From a virus: a stretch of 41,491 nucleotides of DNA. Shown one piece after another: positions 5,755 through 12,852 of this stretch. A model generated the notes under the pieces. It had not been told where the DNA came from. It made no database searches and saw only the letters and a list, made by a program, of their open reading frames with translations. The position numbers were made by a program, and so were the translations under genes. The stretch is taken from IMG/VR virus record IMGVR_UViG_3300009012_000004, positions 1 to 41,491 of that record, one strand, 5' to 3'. Numbering within the stretch: position 1 is the stretch's first letter; each line of letters opens with the position of its first letter.

Positions 5755-5967
5755 ATGAAAGAACCAGAGAGCGAAACAAAACAGCTCGTTATTCCGGGCG
5801 TGCCGATCAAAACGGTGCGCGCCTATGAAAAGCGAGCGGAAGAAAACAAGCGTAAGGGCGAAAGCGGTAGCCTTGCTGCCGAGCTTCGCAAAGCGCTGAT
5901 CGATTACGTCCGCACAGGCGGGGGCGGGAATCGAACCCGCTCCCATGTTCAACTCGCGGCTGCCTAA
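5755..5967 (+). CDS. Small early protein, ribbon-helix-helix-like, C-terminus encoded by attP
   Basis: The 70-residue protein opens with a short strand-like segment (KQLVIPGVPIKTVRAYEKR) followed by a basic helix and SLAAELRKALIDYV, which resembles a small ribbon-helix-helix regulator. It could be an Arc-like repressor or excision factor. The last 16 residues (GGGGNRTRSHVQLAAA) are the antisense translation of a tRNA T-arm, that is, of the attP core. On integration the end of this gene would be exchanged for chromosomal sequence. It is the first rightward gene, facing the integrase. The regulatory role is inferred. Confidence 0.6.
   Translation: MKEPESETKQLVIPGVPIKTVRAYEKRAEENKRKGESGSLAAELRKALIDYVRTGGGGNRTRSHVQLAAA
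5916..5947 (-). other. attP: attP core: 3' end of a tRNA gene
   Basis: On the minus strand these bases form a textbook tRNA 3' end. The T-stem is GCGGG (5940-5936), the T-loop is TTCGATT (5935-5929), the stem closes with CCCGC (5928-5924), and the acceptor strand is CCCCGCC (5923-5917). No anticodon arm is recognisable upstream, so it is not a working tRNA. A tRNA 3' fragment near a tyrosine integrase is the usual attP arrangement, restoring the host tRNA on integration. The tRNA species cannot be fixed; the partner acceptor strand would start GGCGGGG. Confidence 0.8.
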
Positions 5968-5970
5968 AAA

Positions 5971-6147
5971 ATGAACGCCGCGACCTTGAATCAGCGCCAT
6001 ATCGAGTTGTGGAATCGACGTGCTCGCTTGCGAAACCAAAGGAATGAGCTGGATGAACGCATAGCCGCAATCGACGCGCTCCTTGAGCTTCGTTATGGGG
6101 GCAAACACAACGCGCCGGAAATGCCCTCACCGCAGGAGGCAGCATGA
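5971..6147 (+). CDS. Small coiled-coil protein, 58 aa
   Basis: ATG at 5971 follows the previous stop by three bases. The 58 residues are mostly one charged helix (RRARLRNQRNELDERIAAID), probably a coiled coil, with a Pro-rich tail. The end of the gene carries the Shine-Dalgarno sequence AGGAGG for the next gene and overlaps its ATG by four bases. Function unknown. Confidence 0.5.
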   Translation: MNAATLNQRHIELWNRRARLRNQRNELDERIAAIDALLELRYGGKHNAPEMPSPQEAA

Positions 6148-6245
6148 GCGCCGCCTTCACTCTTTTTTGTTACGCGGTCGCTTTTCTCTGCTGGATTTGG
6201 ATTACGCTCTTGGTTTTTCAAGCCGTCCGGGGGGAGCAATCATGA
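6144..6245 (+). CDS. Single-span membrane peptide, 33 aa
   Basis: A 33-residue hydrophobic peptide (FCYAVAFLCWIWITLLVF) with a short basic tail, so one membrane span. The start is firm: AGGAGG lies seven bases before ATG, and the gene overlaps both neighbours by four bases. No family recognised. Confidence 0.55.
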   Translation: MSAAFTLFCYAVAFLCWIWITLLVFQAVRGEQS

Positions 6246-6445
6246 TCGTCAGTGGTGATCCCGATGTGGTTGGCGTGCCGCCGCTCACTCGATCCGAGGC
6301 CGAAGCGGAGATTGAGCTGCGCGGGCTAATTAAAGCGGTTGGACTTTTCATCGAAAATTATCGGCAAATGCATGCTCGCACTGCTTACGCGCCGCAAGTG
6401 GACGCAGCGGCGTTACAGATCGTGGAAAAGCTGCTCGAGCTATGA
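6242..6445 (+). CDS. Hypothetical early protein, 67 aa
   Basis: The ATG at 6242 is preceded by GGGGGGAG and overlaps the upstream TGA. A start further upstream is possible but would run antiparallel to the coupled small genes. The 67-residue acidic protein is mainly helical (RSEAEAEIELRGLIKAVGLF, then AALQIVEKLLEL). No family recognised. Confidence 0.55.
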   Translation: MIVSGDPDVVGVPPLTRSEAEAEIELRGLIKAVGLFIENYRQMHARTAYAPQVDAAALQIVEKLLEL

Positions 6446-6636
6446 GCGAGGATTTTGATGTGGAGACAGTCGGCGGTCACGTCACTAGGGAACGCGGGCG
6501 TGGCCGACCGACTGCTCTGGAAACCGAGCTACGGCTCAGGCATCAGATCGAGGATCTGAAACGAGAAAATGCCGAGCTGCGCGCCCGGATGGCGGATCAC
6601 TTTTTTGCAATGTCGGTGCCATTGGGAGGCGCATGA
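6442..6636 (+). CDS. Small protein with leucine-zipper-like helix, 64 aa
   Basis: The first 25 residues are acidic then Arg/Gly-rich (RERGRGRP), followed by a heptad-like helix (LRHQIEDLKRENAELRARM) resembling a leucine zipper with an adjacent basic stretch. DNA binding as a dimer is possible but unproven. It overlaps both neighbours by four bases (ATGA), so it is co-translated. Confidence 0.55.
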   Translation: MSEDFDVETVGGHVTRERGRGRPTALETELRLRHQIEDLKRENAELRARMADHFFAMSVPLGGA

Positions 6637-6944
6637 GAACTGTAGGCCTCTTTCTCGCGGTCTTTCTCATGGTGGCGCTTTTTGATTTTTTGCGCCTCGC
6701 TTTTCTGCGCTGGCGCTGGAATAAGCGGATGGCCTCGCTGGTGAGGGACATGAATTGGCGGCATTGGATCGGCGCGGTGAAGACCAGGTTGGAAAGCATC
6801 ACTAGCAGCGAAAACGTCGATCGCGTCATCGGCGAGGACGCGGAATGGTTTCATGAACTCTGGACCAAGGGCAATTTCTCTCCCGTCGCCGCGGCGGAAA
6901 AGTGGCTTGCCGAACGCGAGCCATCTGTCCTCGAAATGCCATGA
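6633..6944 (+). CDS. Membrane-anchored early protein, 103 aa
   Basis: An N-terminal hydrophobic segment (VGLFLAVFLMVALFDFLRLA) anchors the protein. The remaining 75 residues are cytoplasmic by the positive-inside rule (RWRWNKR follows), helical, and end in an acidic domain (AAAEKWLAEREPSVLEMP). It overlaps both neighbours by four bases. No function recognised. Confidence 0.6.
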   Translation: MRTVGLFLAVFLMVALFDFLRLAFLRWRWNKRMASLVRDMNWRHWIGAVKTRLESITSSENVDRVIGEDAEWFHELWTKGNFSPVAAAEKWLAEREPSVLEMP

Positions 6945-7672
6945 GCGCGCCGCCGATCAATGGCGGCTTTCTCTGTGATCCGCGGGTCCAACTTTTAAGC
7001 GCCCAAGAGGAATCTTTTCTGTTTCGTTTGTTCGAAGCGCGTCTGCGCTATGATCTCCAAGAATACGGCGGTCGTTTCCCGACCGATCCGAAGCTACTGC
7101 GACCCATCGCCTACCCGCATAAACCCGGTCCACGCGATTCATTCCTGCAATGCCTGATTGCCAAGTTGGAGCAAGTCCGCATCGCAACAATGATCCCGCC
7201 TGCGCCATGCGCTGTATTCGATCTGCCGCGCTACCTTCCGGTCCAGTTTGAGGAAATCACCGAGTCTGCGGCTCCGCTCCCGTCGAGCAGCCGACTTATT
7301 CACATTGACGGGCCGGGTCCGCCGAAAAAGCCAAATCAAATTGCTGCTGTTGCAGCAGCAGCAGCAGATTCCTTGGATTTAATAGAAAAGCTCAAACCGT
7401 TTTATCCACGGCATGACGTCGAACAGGAGTGGCGCGATTACGTAAAGCATCAACGGAAAGCAAAAAAGCAGTGTTACGGTTTTAGCGACAACCCGAGGGT
7501 ATTCACATTTTTCAAATGGATGGAAAAGGCGGCCGTCCCGATCCGAAAACCGAAGCCGGAAAAATTTGCTGGGACGGTGGTGGAAGAACTCGAGTTGGAT
7601 TTCACCGAGCCGGCCAATCCTCGGTTCATCGCTGAATTTCAATCGCGTAAGAGGAGAAAACAGGCACTATAG
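6941..7672 (+). CDS. Unknown early protein, possibly replication-linked, 243 aa
   Basis: The coupled start is the ATG at 6941, overlapping the previous stop; an upstream in-frame ATG at 6902 lies inside the previous gene. The protein has an N-terminal helical half, then a linker with five or so alanines encoded by a CAG/GCA run near 7350-7367, and a basic C-terminal half (YVKHQRKAKKQCYGF, then KRRKQAL at the end). Two-domain proteins at this position are often replication initiators or loaders, but no motif here supports a specific call. Confidence 0.55.
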   Translation: MSAPPINGGFLCDPRVQLLSAQEESFLFRLFEARLRYDLQEYGGRFPTDPKLLRPIAYPHKPGPRDSFLQCLIAKLEQVRIATMIPPAPCAVFDLPRYLPVQFEEITESAAPLPSSSRLIHIDGPGPPKKPNQIAAVAAAAADSLDLIEKLKPFYPRHDVEQEWRDYVKHQRKAKKQCYGFSDNPRVFTFFKWMEKAAVPIRKPKPEKFAGTVVEELELDFTEPANPRFIAEFQSRKRRKQAL

Positions 7673-7693
7673 CTAAAAGGAGGTGAATTAAAG

Positions 7694-7891
7694 ATGGAAC
7701 TATTGTTCACATTTCCGCCGGAAGCGGCGGAGAAAATCGAGGACTTCAACTCAACCAGAGGCGAAGCAAAATGGAATGGGATTCTGCAAAACTTCGAGTA
7801 CACGCTCGGATGCCTTCCAACTAACATCGTCGTAAAAGGCGCAAAAGGGAGTGTTCAGCTTCCCACGCGGGTCCACGCCGGTATAAAGTAA
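7694..7891 (+). CDS. Hypothetical early protein, 65 aa
   Basis: It is preceded by the strongest ribosome binding site of the window (AAGGAGGTGA at 7677-7686, eight bases before ATG), so high expression is likely. The 65-residue protein has an N-terminal strand (MELLFTFPPEAAEKIEDF) and a central helix. Its function is not recognised. Confidence 0.6.
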   Translation: MELLFTFPPEAAEKIEDFNSTRGEAKWNGILQNFEYTLGCLPTNIVVKGAKGSVQLPTRVHAGIK

Positions 7892-8011
7892 GGCTTGGAA
7901 CTGCAACGCAAAATCGTCACTCTTGGGCTGCCCGCAGGATGGTCAGTCCGGAGTGGCGATTCTTAATTTGAAACTAACGAGAAATTTGATAGTTAAATTT
8001 TCAACGCTTAA

Positions 8012-8347
8012 ATGGAGCCTGAAAATGCCGATGATTACGGCAATAACGTTCTTCAAGATGATCTGATTGCTGAGGTCAATCTCAGCAATGTCCTGGCTAA
8101 TCTCGCCGAAAAAAATAAATGCTATCTCTTCACCTGCGAAGATCTTGCCCACGCCCTTCATCTTTCAATCGATGCCATTTACGCGGCCAAACGGGCTGGC
8201 GCTCCTTTCCCATTCGGTAAATCCAGACCGGAATGGGTTCTTGAATTCTTGCGCACCAGCACCGGCGGCTCTTTGAGTATCAAAAGCTCGCGTGAGCCGG
8301 TCAGTAAAGCGATCGCGCCGACGAGCGCCGCGGCCGTTGCCGCCTAA
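8012..8347 (+). CDS. Helix-turn-helix DNA-binding protein, 111 aa
   Basis: Residues 35-85 form a winged-helix or excisionase-like unit: LFTCEDLAHALHLSIDAIYAAK is a helix-turn-helix with the recognition helix at the end. It is followed by a wing (RAGAPFPFGKSRPEW) and a helix (VLEFLRTS). The Ala/Ser-rich tail is probably disordered. Candidates are an excisionase, a repressor-like regulator, or a Nu1-like packaging protein. A better terminase small subunit lies at 10036, so I favour a regulator. It is followed by a 153-base spacer with tandem repeats that could be its operator. Confidence 0.65.
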   Translation: MEPENADDYGNNVLQDDLIAEVNLSNVLANLAEKNKCYLFTCEDLAHALHLSIDAIYAAKRAGAPFPFGKSRPEWVLEFLRTSTGGSLSIKSSREPVSKAIAPTSAAAVAA

Positions 8348-8500
8348 ACGCTGCGCATTTTCGTCAAAACATTTATTTCGCGTTATTTCGCGTGAAATCA
8401 CTCATCGCAGGCGGAAACGACTCATCTGACCGCGTCTATCGCGTTTCTTGCAAAATCTCCGTGTTATAGATCGCCGTCATCGAAAATCCCCGCATGAGAT
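8348..8500. promoter_or_regulatory. Intergenic spacer with tandem TTATTTCGCG repeat
   Basis: This 153-base gap follows the HTH gene. TTATTTCGCG occurs twice head to tail (8373-8382 and 8383-8392) and is followed by TGAAAT, which partly mirrors it. Two copies of GACTCATC-like sequence lie just after. Tandem 10-bp repeats are one helical turn apart, as expected for cooperative protein binding. No protein-coding frame or good promoter is seen. Confidence 0.35.
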
Positions 8501-8527
8501 TTGACACCGCCAGGTTCGAAACTGGCG
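8501..8527 (+). promoter_or_regulatory. TTGACA box with hairpin
   Basis: TTGACA (8501-8506) is followed by CGCCAG (8508-8513) and CTGGCG (8522-8527) around an 8-base loop. It is one of the repeated start modules of the rightward genes. Here the codon at the expected distance is an in-frame CTG (8522). Confidence 0.55.
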
Positions 8528-9364
8528 ACGCCAGGTCTTGTTTTGAATCTCCAAACCGGTGAAGAAAGAGCGCGTTCGGCGCATCGCGATTATGCGCGGG
8601 TCTATAGCATTTGGATTCACTCGCTCGAGGAACAAGCGGCCGATGGAAACAAATCTGCCCGTACTGAGCTCAACGAATTAAAACTTCTTAGCAAAGGAAA
8701 GCATGGCGATGAAAATTTATTGGCCCCAGCCAAATACGAATGGCCTTCGCGCCGAAAAACAGGCGGCGACGATGCCGACGATGAGTTTGGAGACCCAGCG
8801 GATTTGGCGGTCGATTGGACTGATCCGCGCGAATCGGTTGTCGATTTTGAATCTGTCACCGGCTCAGAGTTGGAAGAATTGTGCGACCATTTCAGCAGCG
8901 CGCTGGTTTGGGCGACAACCACTTCTCGAAGCAACGGCAGCGCGCCGGATTTGATGCAGATGGGCGCGCGCTGGCTTTGCATCTTCAATGTTTTCCGGCC
9001 GCAACTAATCGGTGAAATGCATTTGCGATTGCCCCTCGCCATGATTGCCGGATTGCGCTCTTCCTTAAACGGCCGCGATCCCCTCGAAACCGGACGATTT
9101 TTTCGCAAGCCGCTCGCCTTAGTCCGCAAATGCACTTCGCTTCTTCAGCTCGGAAAACGCGGTTACTCAGCCATTTATGTTTTGCGCGGTGATCTAATCG
9201 GCTCGGCCACCTGCGCCGCCATTGGCGCGCTCGATAATAAATCGCGCCAGGCCGCCAATAAACCGATTCAGGAATTCAGAGACACATTCCGCGGCATGAA
9301 AAGTCTGCCGATGAGAGGAAAGGAAACTAGAAAACGATGCAAAAAAGCACAGGAAAAGAATTAG
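8501..9364 (+). CDS. Unknown protein, about 280 aa, start uncertain
   Basis: The frame is open from a TTG at 8501 and has no in-frame ATG or GTG for a long way. Other possible starts are CTG at 8522, inside the hairpin arm as in sister modules, and TTG at 8543. The protein has an N-terminal helical region (about 20-75) and a very acidic stretch (GGDDADDEFGDPADLAVDW). A mostly helical C-terminal half and a basic tail (KETRKRCKKAQEKN) follow. The family is not recognised. It overlaps the next gene by 28 bases, so the two are probably coupled. Confidence 0.6.
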   Translation: MTPPGSKLATPGLVLNLQTGEERARSAHRDYARVYSIWIHSLEEQAADGNKSARTELNELKLLSKGKHGDENLLAPAKYEWPSRRKTGGDDADDEFGDPADLAVDWTDPRESVVDFESVTGSELEELCDHFSSALVWATTTSRSNGSAPDLMQMGARWLCIFNVFRPQLIGEMHLRLPLAMIAGLRSSLNGRDPLETGRFFRKPLALVRKCTSLLQLGKRGYSAIYVLRGDLIGSATCAAIGALDNKSRQAANKPIQEFRDTFRGMKSLPMRGKETRKRCKKAQEKN

Positions 9365-9918
9365 CAGTCCGGAAAAACGAATGGGCCGGACTGCTCAAGG
9401 AAACGCTGGAACATCATAGGGAATGCGAAGCAGCGCGCGGCGCAGTCACTAAATCACAAGACCTTTCGATGTTTCACGCGTGGCAAGCCGGCATTCGCTT
9501 GAATAAGATCAAAGCAATCGTCGGCCGCGGAAATTGGCAGACTTGGATTGAGGAAAACTTCTCTGCCAGTATCGATACCGCGCAAATCTATATGCGAATC
9601 GACAATCAGAATCCTGAGCAGCGAGAAATCAAGAATCCAAAAACCGAACACGTTCGGTTTTTAGAATTCGACACCATTCGAAAATACGCCATCGGATTTG
9701 CGCCGGAGAAGGATCAGCCAGTCCACAAAGGCAATGCCAAGTTCGGTCGCTCAGTGAGCTTTCTAAATATTACGAATGAGTTCGATCGGCTCGAGTATCG
9801 GCACACGAGCGGCTTGCAGATGGTGGACTTCGAGGAAGCGCGCGAAGAAACAAAACGACTTTATCTTTGGTTACGCTGGTTGCACGGCGACAGCGAAGAG
9901 AATCCTTGGCTCGTCTAA
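9337..9918 (+). CDS. DUF3102-like phage protein, 193 aa
   Basis: Residues about 45-95 read AWQAGIRLNKIKAIVGRGNW followed by WIEENFSASIDTAQIYMRI. This fits the DUF3102 pattern of a helical domain with 'G--L---K--V-HG-W--W---N---S---A--YM', found in phage and plasmid proteins near ParB or replication genes. The C-terminal half (FDRLEYRHTSGLQM, YLWLRWLHGDSEENPW) has no match I know. A DNA-binding or partition-like role is plausible. It lies between an unknown gene and terminase. Confidence 0.65.
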   Translation: MQKSTGKELAVRKNEWAGLLKETLEHHRECEAARGAVTKSQDLSMFHAWQAGIRLNKIKAIVGRGNWQTWIEENFSASIDTAQIYMRIDNQNPEQREIKNPKTEHVRFLEFDTIRKYAIGFAPEKDQPVHKGNAKFGRSVSFLNITNEFDRLEYRHTSGLQMVDFEEAREETKRLYLWLRWLHGDSEENPWLV

Positions 9919-10035
9919 GATCCCCAGCCCAATGCCGCGGTCGCAGCCTAATTTTTCCATCCCCCACCTAGATAACTTTTACCCAAACCCTGCCCGGGCG
10001 CCGCTGATCCAACTGTCGTCGTTTTCGCACGAATT

Positions 10036-10737
10036 ATGAAAAATATAACTTCCAGCACTGACATTTGGGCGCTGGGAGTGCAGAAAAGGCCAAAATATTT
10101 CGCCAATAGCTGGGAAAATCTGGCGAAGCTGATTTCCGAGCTGATTGAGATTTCGATCACTCCGCGCGCGCTGCAAAATTGGCGGAATGATCTGCGATAT
10201 AAGTCTCATTGGCCGAGGCCGAAATCGGGACGGCATGATGCGAGGAAATGGATCGCATTTATTCTGCGTTTCGGGCTCAAAAGGGCGGATGAAGTGGTCG
10301 ATCCGAGCGAAATTCCGGAAGAAAGGCGGACGATTCGGGATTGGAAAGATCATCGCGAGAAACTGCTCTGCACCCAGCTCGAGCGCGCAATCTTACGCGA
10401 CGATCGCATCCTTCTCGTTGCAACCGAGATTGAAATTGCGATTGGCCAGCTTATCGCTGGCGTTTCCGTTGCGCTGGATCATTTTGCGCCGAGCGCGGCG
10501 CGTTTCGTGGTCGGGCTGCGCGATATTCACGATGTTCAAGCCAAACTGCAAAGCGAGATCGATGCGGTAAAACAGCGGATCAATGCGGCGCATTATCTCG
10601 ATGAATGCGAAGAGGCTGCGAAACCATATTTGCAGCGGATCGGGCGATTGCTTTTGGCGGATATTCGCGGCATTCGATCACAAAAGGCTGTGACAGCCAC
10701 GCGCAAGCGTGGAACTAAAGCTGCCGGAAAAGAATAA
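10036..10737 (+). CDS. terS: Terminase small subunit (Nu1-like)
   Basis: The protein lies directly upstream of the large terminase and overlaps it. The N-terminal part (ISELIEISITPRALQNWRND) is a helix-turn-helix that would recognise the packaging site. Then comes a linker and long amphipathic helices (CTQLERAILRDDRILLVATE, and further on FVVGLRDIHDVQAKLQ) for oligomerisation, as in lambda Nu1. The basic tail (TATRKRGTKAAGKE) may contact DNA. The 117-base spacer upstream has a GCCCGGGC palindrome near 9990 but no obvious promoter. The final codons contain a TGACA box and hairpin that set the start of the large subunit. Confidence 0.7.
   Translation: MKNITSSTDIWALGVQKRPKYFANSWENLAKLISELIEISITPRALQNWRNDLRYKSHWPRPKSGRHDARKWIAFILRFGLKRADEVVDPSEIPEERRTIRDWKDHREKLLCTQLERAILRDDRILLVATEIEIAIGQLIAGVSVALDHFAPSAARFVVGLRDIHDVQAKLQSEIDAVKQRINAAHYLDECEEAAKPYLQRIGRLLLADIRGIRSQKAVTATRKRGTKAAGKE
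10691..10712 (+). promoter_or_regulatory. TGACA box with hairpin over terL start
   Basis: TGACA (10691-10695) is followed by CCACGC (10697-10702), loop GCAA, and GCGTGG (10707-10712). The GTG start of terL (10709) lies inside the right arm, 13 bases after the box. The module sits within the coding end of terS. Confidence 0.6.
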
Positions 10738-12718
10738 TTTCCTTAATGCCAGCGAATGGTTGCGCGGAATTGTGGGCGCAACGCTGCGGGCGCGGCCAAT
10801 CCGAAAGATTTGGGAATGGCTTGATGATGGCAACGTAACCATCCCGATCGGGATTGGATCACCGAATCCTGGGCCGCTTAAAACCGACCGTTTCCCGGTT
10901 TATCGCGGGTTTTACGACCTGTTTCAGAAACCGCAGGTTCACTTTTTCACCTTTGTTTCGAGCGTCCGGACCGGGAAAACGCTATTTTCCATTTGCTGCG
11001 TGCTGTGGTGGATCGCGGAACGTTGCGGCGGGCCAATTCTCTGGCTCGACCCGACTCGCAAAACCGCGATCAACTTCTCGCGGACCGAGCTAGATCCGTT
11101 TATTCGCGATTGTCCTAGCGCTTGGGCGAAAGCAATCGTCTCAAAAACGACATGGACTGCGCTGGAAAAGTTCTTTCGCGGCTGTTTCCTACGCTTGATC
11201 GGCTCTGGCGCCGAAGCCGACCTGCACGGGTTCCAAGCTGAGCTCGTCGTCTTAAATGAGAGCGTGCGGCTGCGCGCTTCAATCGACAAAGATGCGACCA
11301 GCGCTGATAAAGCGATCGCACGCAGCGCGCAATTCGAGCACACCCGCAAAATTCTGCGCAATTCCACGCCGGAAGACGAGTACGACGATATCTGGAGCAA
11401 TTTCGAACTCGGGAGCCAGCATTATGCCTATCTCCCATGCCCGCACTGCCAAGAATTTCAGCGCCTCACGATGTGGAGCGAGGAAAAGGAAGTGCCTTTT
11501 GATGAAAAGGGATCGCCATTGTCACTCGGGCAAACCCGGACCGAAAAAACGGGCGAAATCCATTTTGATCAATTCGCCATTTACGAAGGGCGCGAGACCG
11601 AACCCGGCAAAACCGAAAAAGTAAAAATCGGCTATGACATTCCAGGGATTGAGCAGGGTGCGACCTATCAATGCGCGCATTGCGCGAAACAAATCGAGCG
11701 GGTCGATCTCGGCGGGATGCTGGCTCGTTATCAGTTGCGCGCGCACAACGCCAAAGCGCCGCACGATCACGTCAGCGCGCATCTCTGGGCGGCTTATTCG
11801 CCATTCCAGAGCTGGGGCGCGATCGCCAAGGAATTTCTCCTGGCCAAAGGCAATCCCGCCCGGATGCGGAAGTTTTACAACCTCACCCTCGGGCTTCCCT
11901 TCAAACGTTATGCCGCCAGCGTCAAGGAAGACGATCTCGATCGCGCCGCGAAACGTTGCCCGCGGCGCTATGCCCGCGGGACGCTCCCATTGAAACCCGA
12001 ATTTCTGACGATGTGCGTGGACGTCGGCGGAATGCACTCGGGGAATTTCTGGTGGTCGATCCGGGCCTGGGGAATTTTGTGGGATCATCCGGAGTTGCCG
12101 ACTTGGAACGCGTTGATTGATTGGGGGCCGGCCGTGAGTTGGGCGCAGATCGAGGAAATGGCCGGCTTGGTGCCGTTGCCGGCGGCGAAGCGAGGCGAGG
12201 AAGATGAGCGCTTCAACGAATATACTTGGACCGATCCGAGGTCCGGTGAATCGGCACGCTTCCGCGTCACCGCCGGGCTGATCGATTCGGGCTTCGAAGC
12301 CAAAGAAGAAAAGAACGTTTACGAATTCTGTCTCCGGCATGATGCCGTTTTTTCGCCCTCAAAAGGCGGCGGGCAAAATCATCTGCGCGGCAACGTCATG
12401 CGGGTAACGCCAATTTACGATGAACGCCTCGAGCTGGTCTGGTATTGGGATGATTGGTTCAAGAGCGCGCTCTACTATCACGCGATTAAGGAAGGCAAAA
12501 AGCTCTGGTTTCTGCCGACCAACATTGATGAAGATTACCGGACGCATCTGACGATCGAGCATACCATCGAGCGGGACGGTAAACTGGAATGGGAAGGCGA
12601 CGGCGCCCACCTAGCCGATACCGAAAAAGAACATGAAGTCTTGCGCGATACCATCGAAGACAAGCTGGACGAAATCCGTGAAGCGCATCGCGAGAAAGAA
12701 AAGGAATTGGAAGAATAA
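10709..12718 (+). CDS. terL: Terminase large subunit, GpA family
   Basis: The 669-residue motor and nuclease packages DNA into proheads. The ATPase domain has a Walker A variant SSVRTGKT (84-91) and, at the Walker B position, LVVLNESV (179-186), where the usual Asp-Glu is Asn-Glu. A Cys4 zinc site typical of the GpA family is visible (CPHC near 245 and CAHC about 80 residues later). The nuclease half follows, with acidic residues in MCVDVGG and GLIDSGF. Length and order match lambda gpA-type terminases. The start is GTG 10709, overlapping terS by 29 bases, inside a hairpin. The gene is followed by two strong hairpins. Confidence 0.92.
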   Translation: MELKLPEKNNFLNASEWLRGIVGATLRARPIRKIWEWLDDGNVTIPIGIGSPNPGPLKTDRFPVYRGFYDLFQKPQVHFFTFVSSVRTGKTLFSICCVLWWIAERCGGPILWLDPTRKTAINFSRTELDPFIRDCPSAWAKAIVSKTTWTALEKFFRGCFLRLIGSGAEADLHGFQAELVVLNESVRLRASIDKDATSADKAIARSAQFEHTRKILRNSTPEDEYDDIWSNFELGSQHYAYLPCPHCQEFQRLTMWSEEKEVPFDEKGSPLSLGQTRTEKTGEIHFDQFAIYEGRETEPGKTEKVKIGYDIPGIEQGATYQCAHCAKQIERVDLGGMLARYQLRAHNAKAPHDHVSAHLWAAYSPFQSWGAIAKEFLLAKGNPARMRKFYNLTLGLPFKRYAASVKEDDLDRAAKRCPRRYARGTLPLKPEFLTMCVDVGGMHSGNFWWSIRAWGILWDHPELPTWNALIDWGPAVSWAQIEEMAGLVPLPAAKRGEEDERFNEYTWTDPRSGESARFRVTAGLIDSGFEAKEEKNVYEFCLRHDAVFSPSKGGGQNHLRGNVMRVTPIYDERLELVWYWDDWFKSALYYHAIKEGKKLWFLPTNIDEDYRTHLTIEHTIERDGKLEWEGDGAHLADTEKEHEVLRDTIEDKLDEIREAHREKEKELEE

Positions 12719-12727
12719 TTGAGGATC

Positions 12728-12799
12728 CAAATTGCCAACGCATTGGCAATTTGAAAGCGAAACAGGCCGGGTGATCTTATGGATTCGAGCCGGCCTGTT
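12728..12799 (+). other. Two consecutive strong hairpins after terL
   Basis: The first has arms CAAATTGCCAA (12728-12738) and TTGGCAATTTG (12743-12753) with loop CGCA, eleven perfect pairs. The second has arms AACAGGCCGG (12761-12770) and CCGGCCTGTT (12790-12799). Neither has a following T-run, so they may be RNA processing or stability elements, or factor-dependent termination signals, rather than intrinsic terminators. Confidence 0.6.
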
Positions 12800-12833
12800 C
12801 GAGTTGAACAACTGAGCCGACCGAGATTGTCAA

Positions 12834-12852
12834 TGACACGCCCGCAAAGGGC
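12834..12852 (+). promoter_or_regulatory. TGACA box with hairpin before beta-helix gene
   Basis: TGACA (12834-12838) is followed by GCCC, loop GCAAA, and GGGC ending at 12852. The ATG at 12853 follows with no gap, 14 bases from the box. Confidence 0.55.

Noticed and set aside
5900-5970. A complete tRNA gene
   Set aside because: Only the T-arm and acceptor 3' strand are present; no anticodon or D arm can be folded upstream on the minus strand, so it is an attachment-site fragment.
6083-6241. Upstream extension of the 67-residue early gene
   Set aside because: It would overlap two coupled small genes with good ribosome binding sites; the ATG at 6242 overlaps the previous stop as in the rest of this block.
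7341-7368. CAG trinucleotide expansion
   Set aside because: A short GCA/CAG run encoding a few alanines in a linker; too short to be notable.
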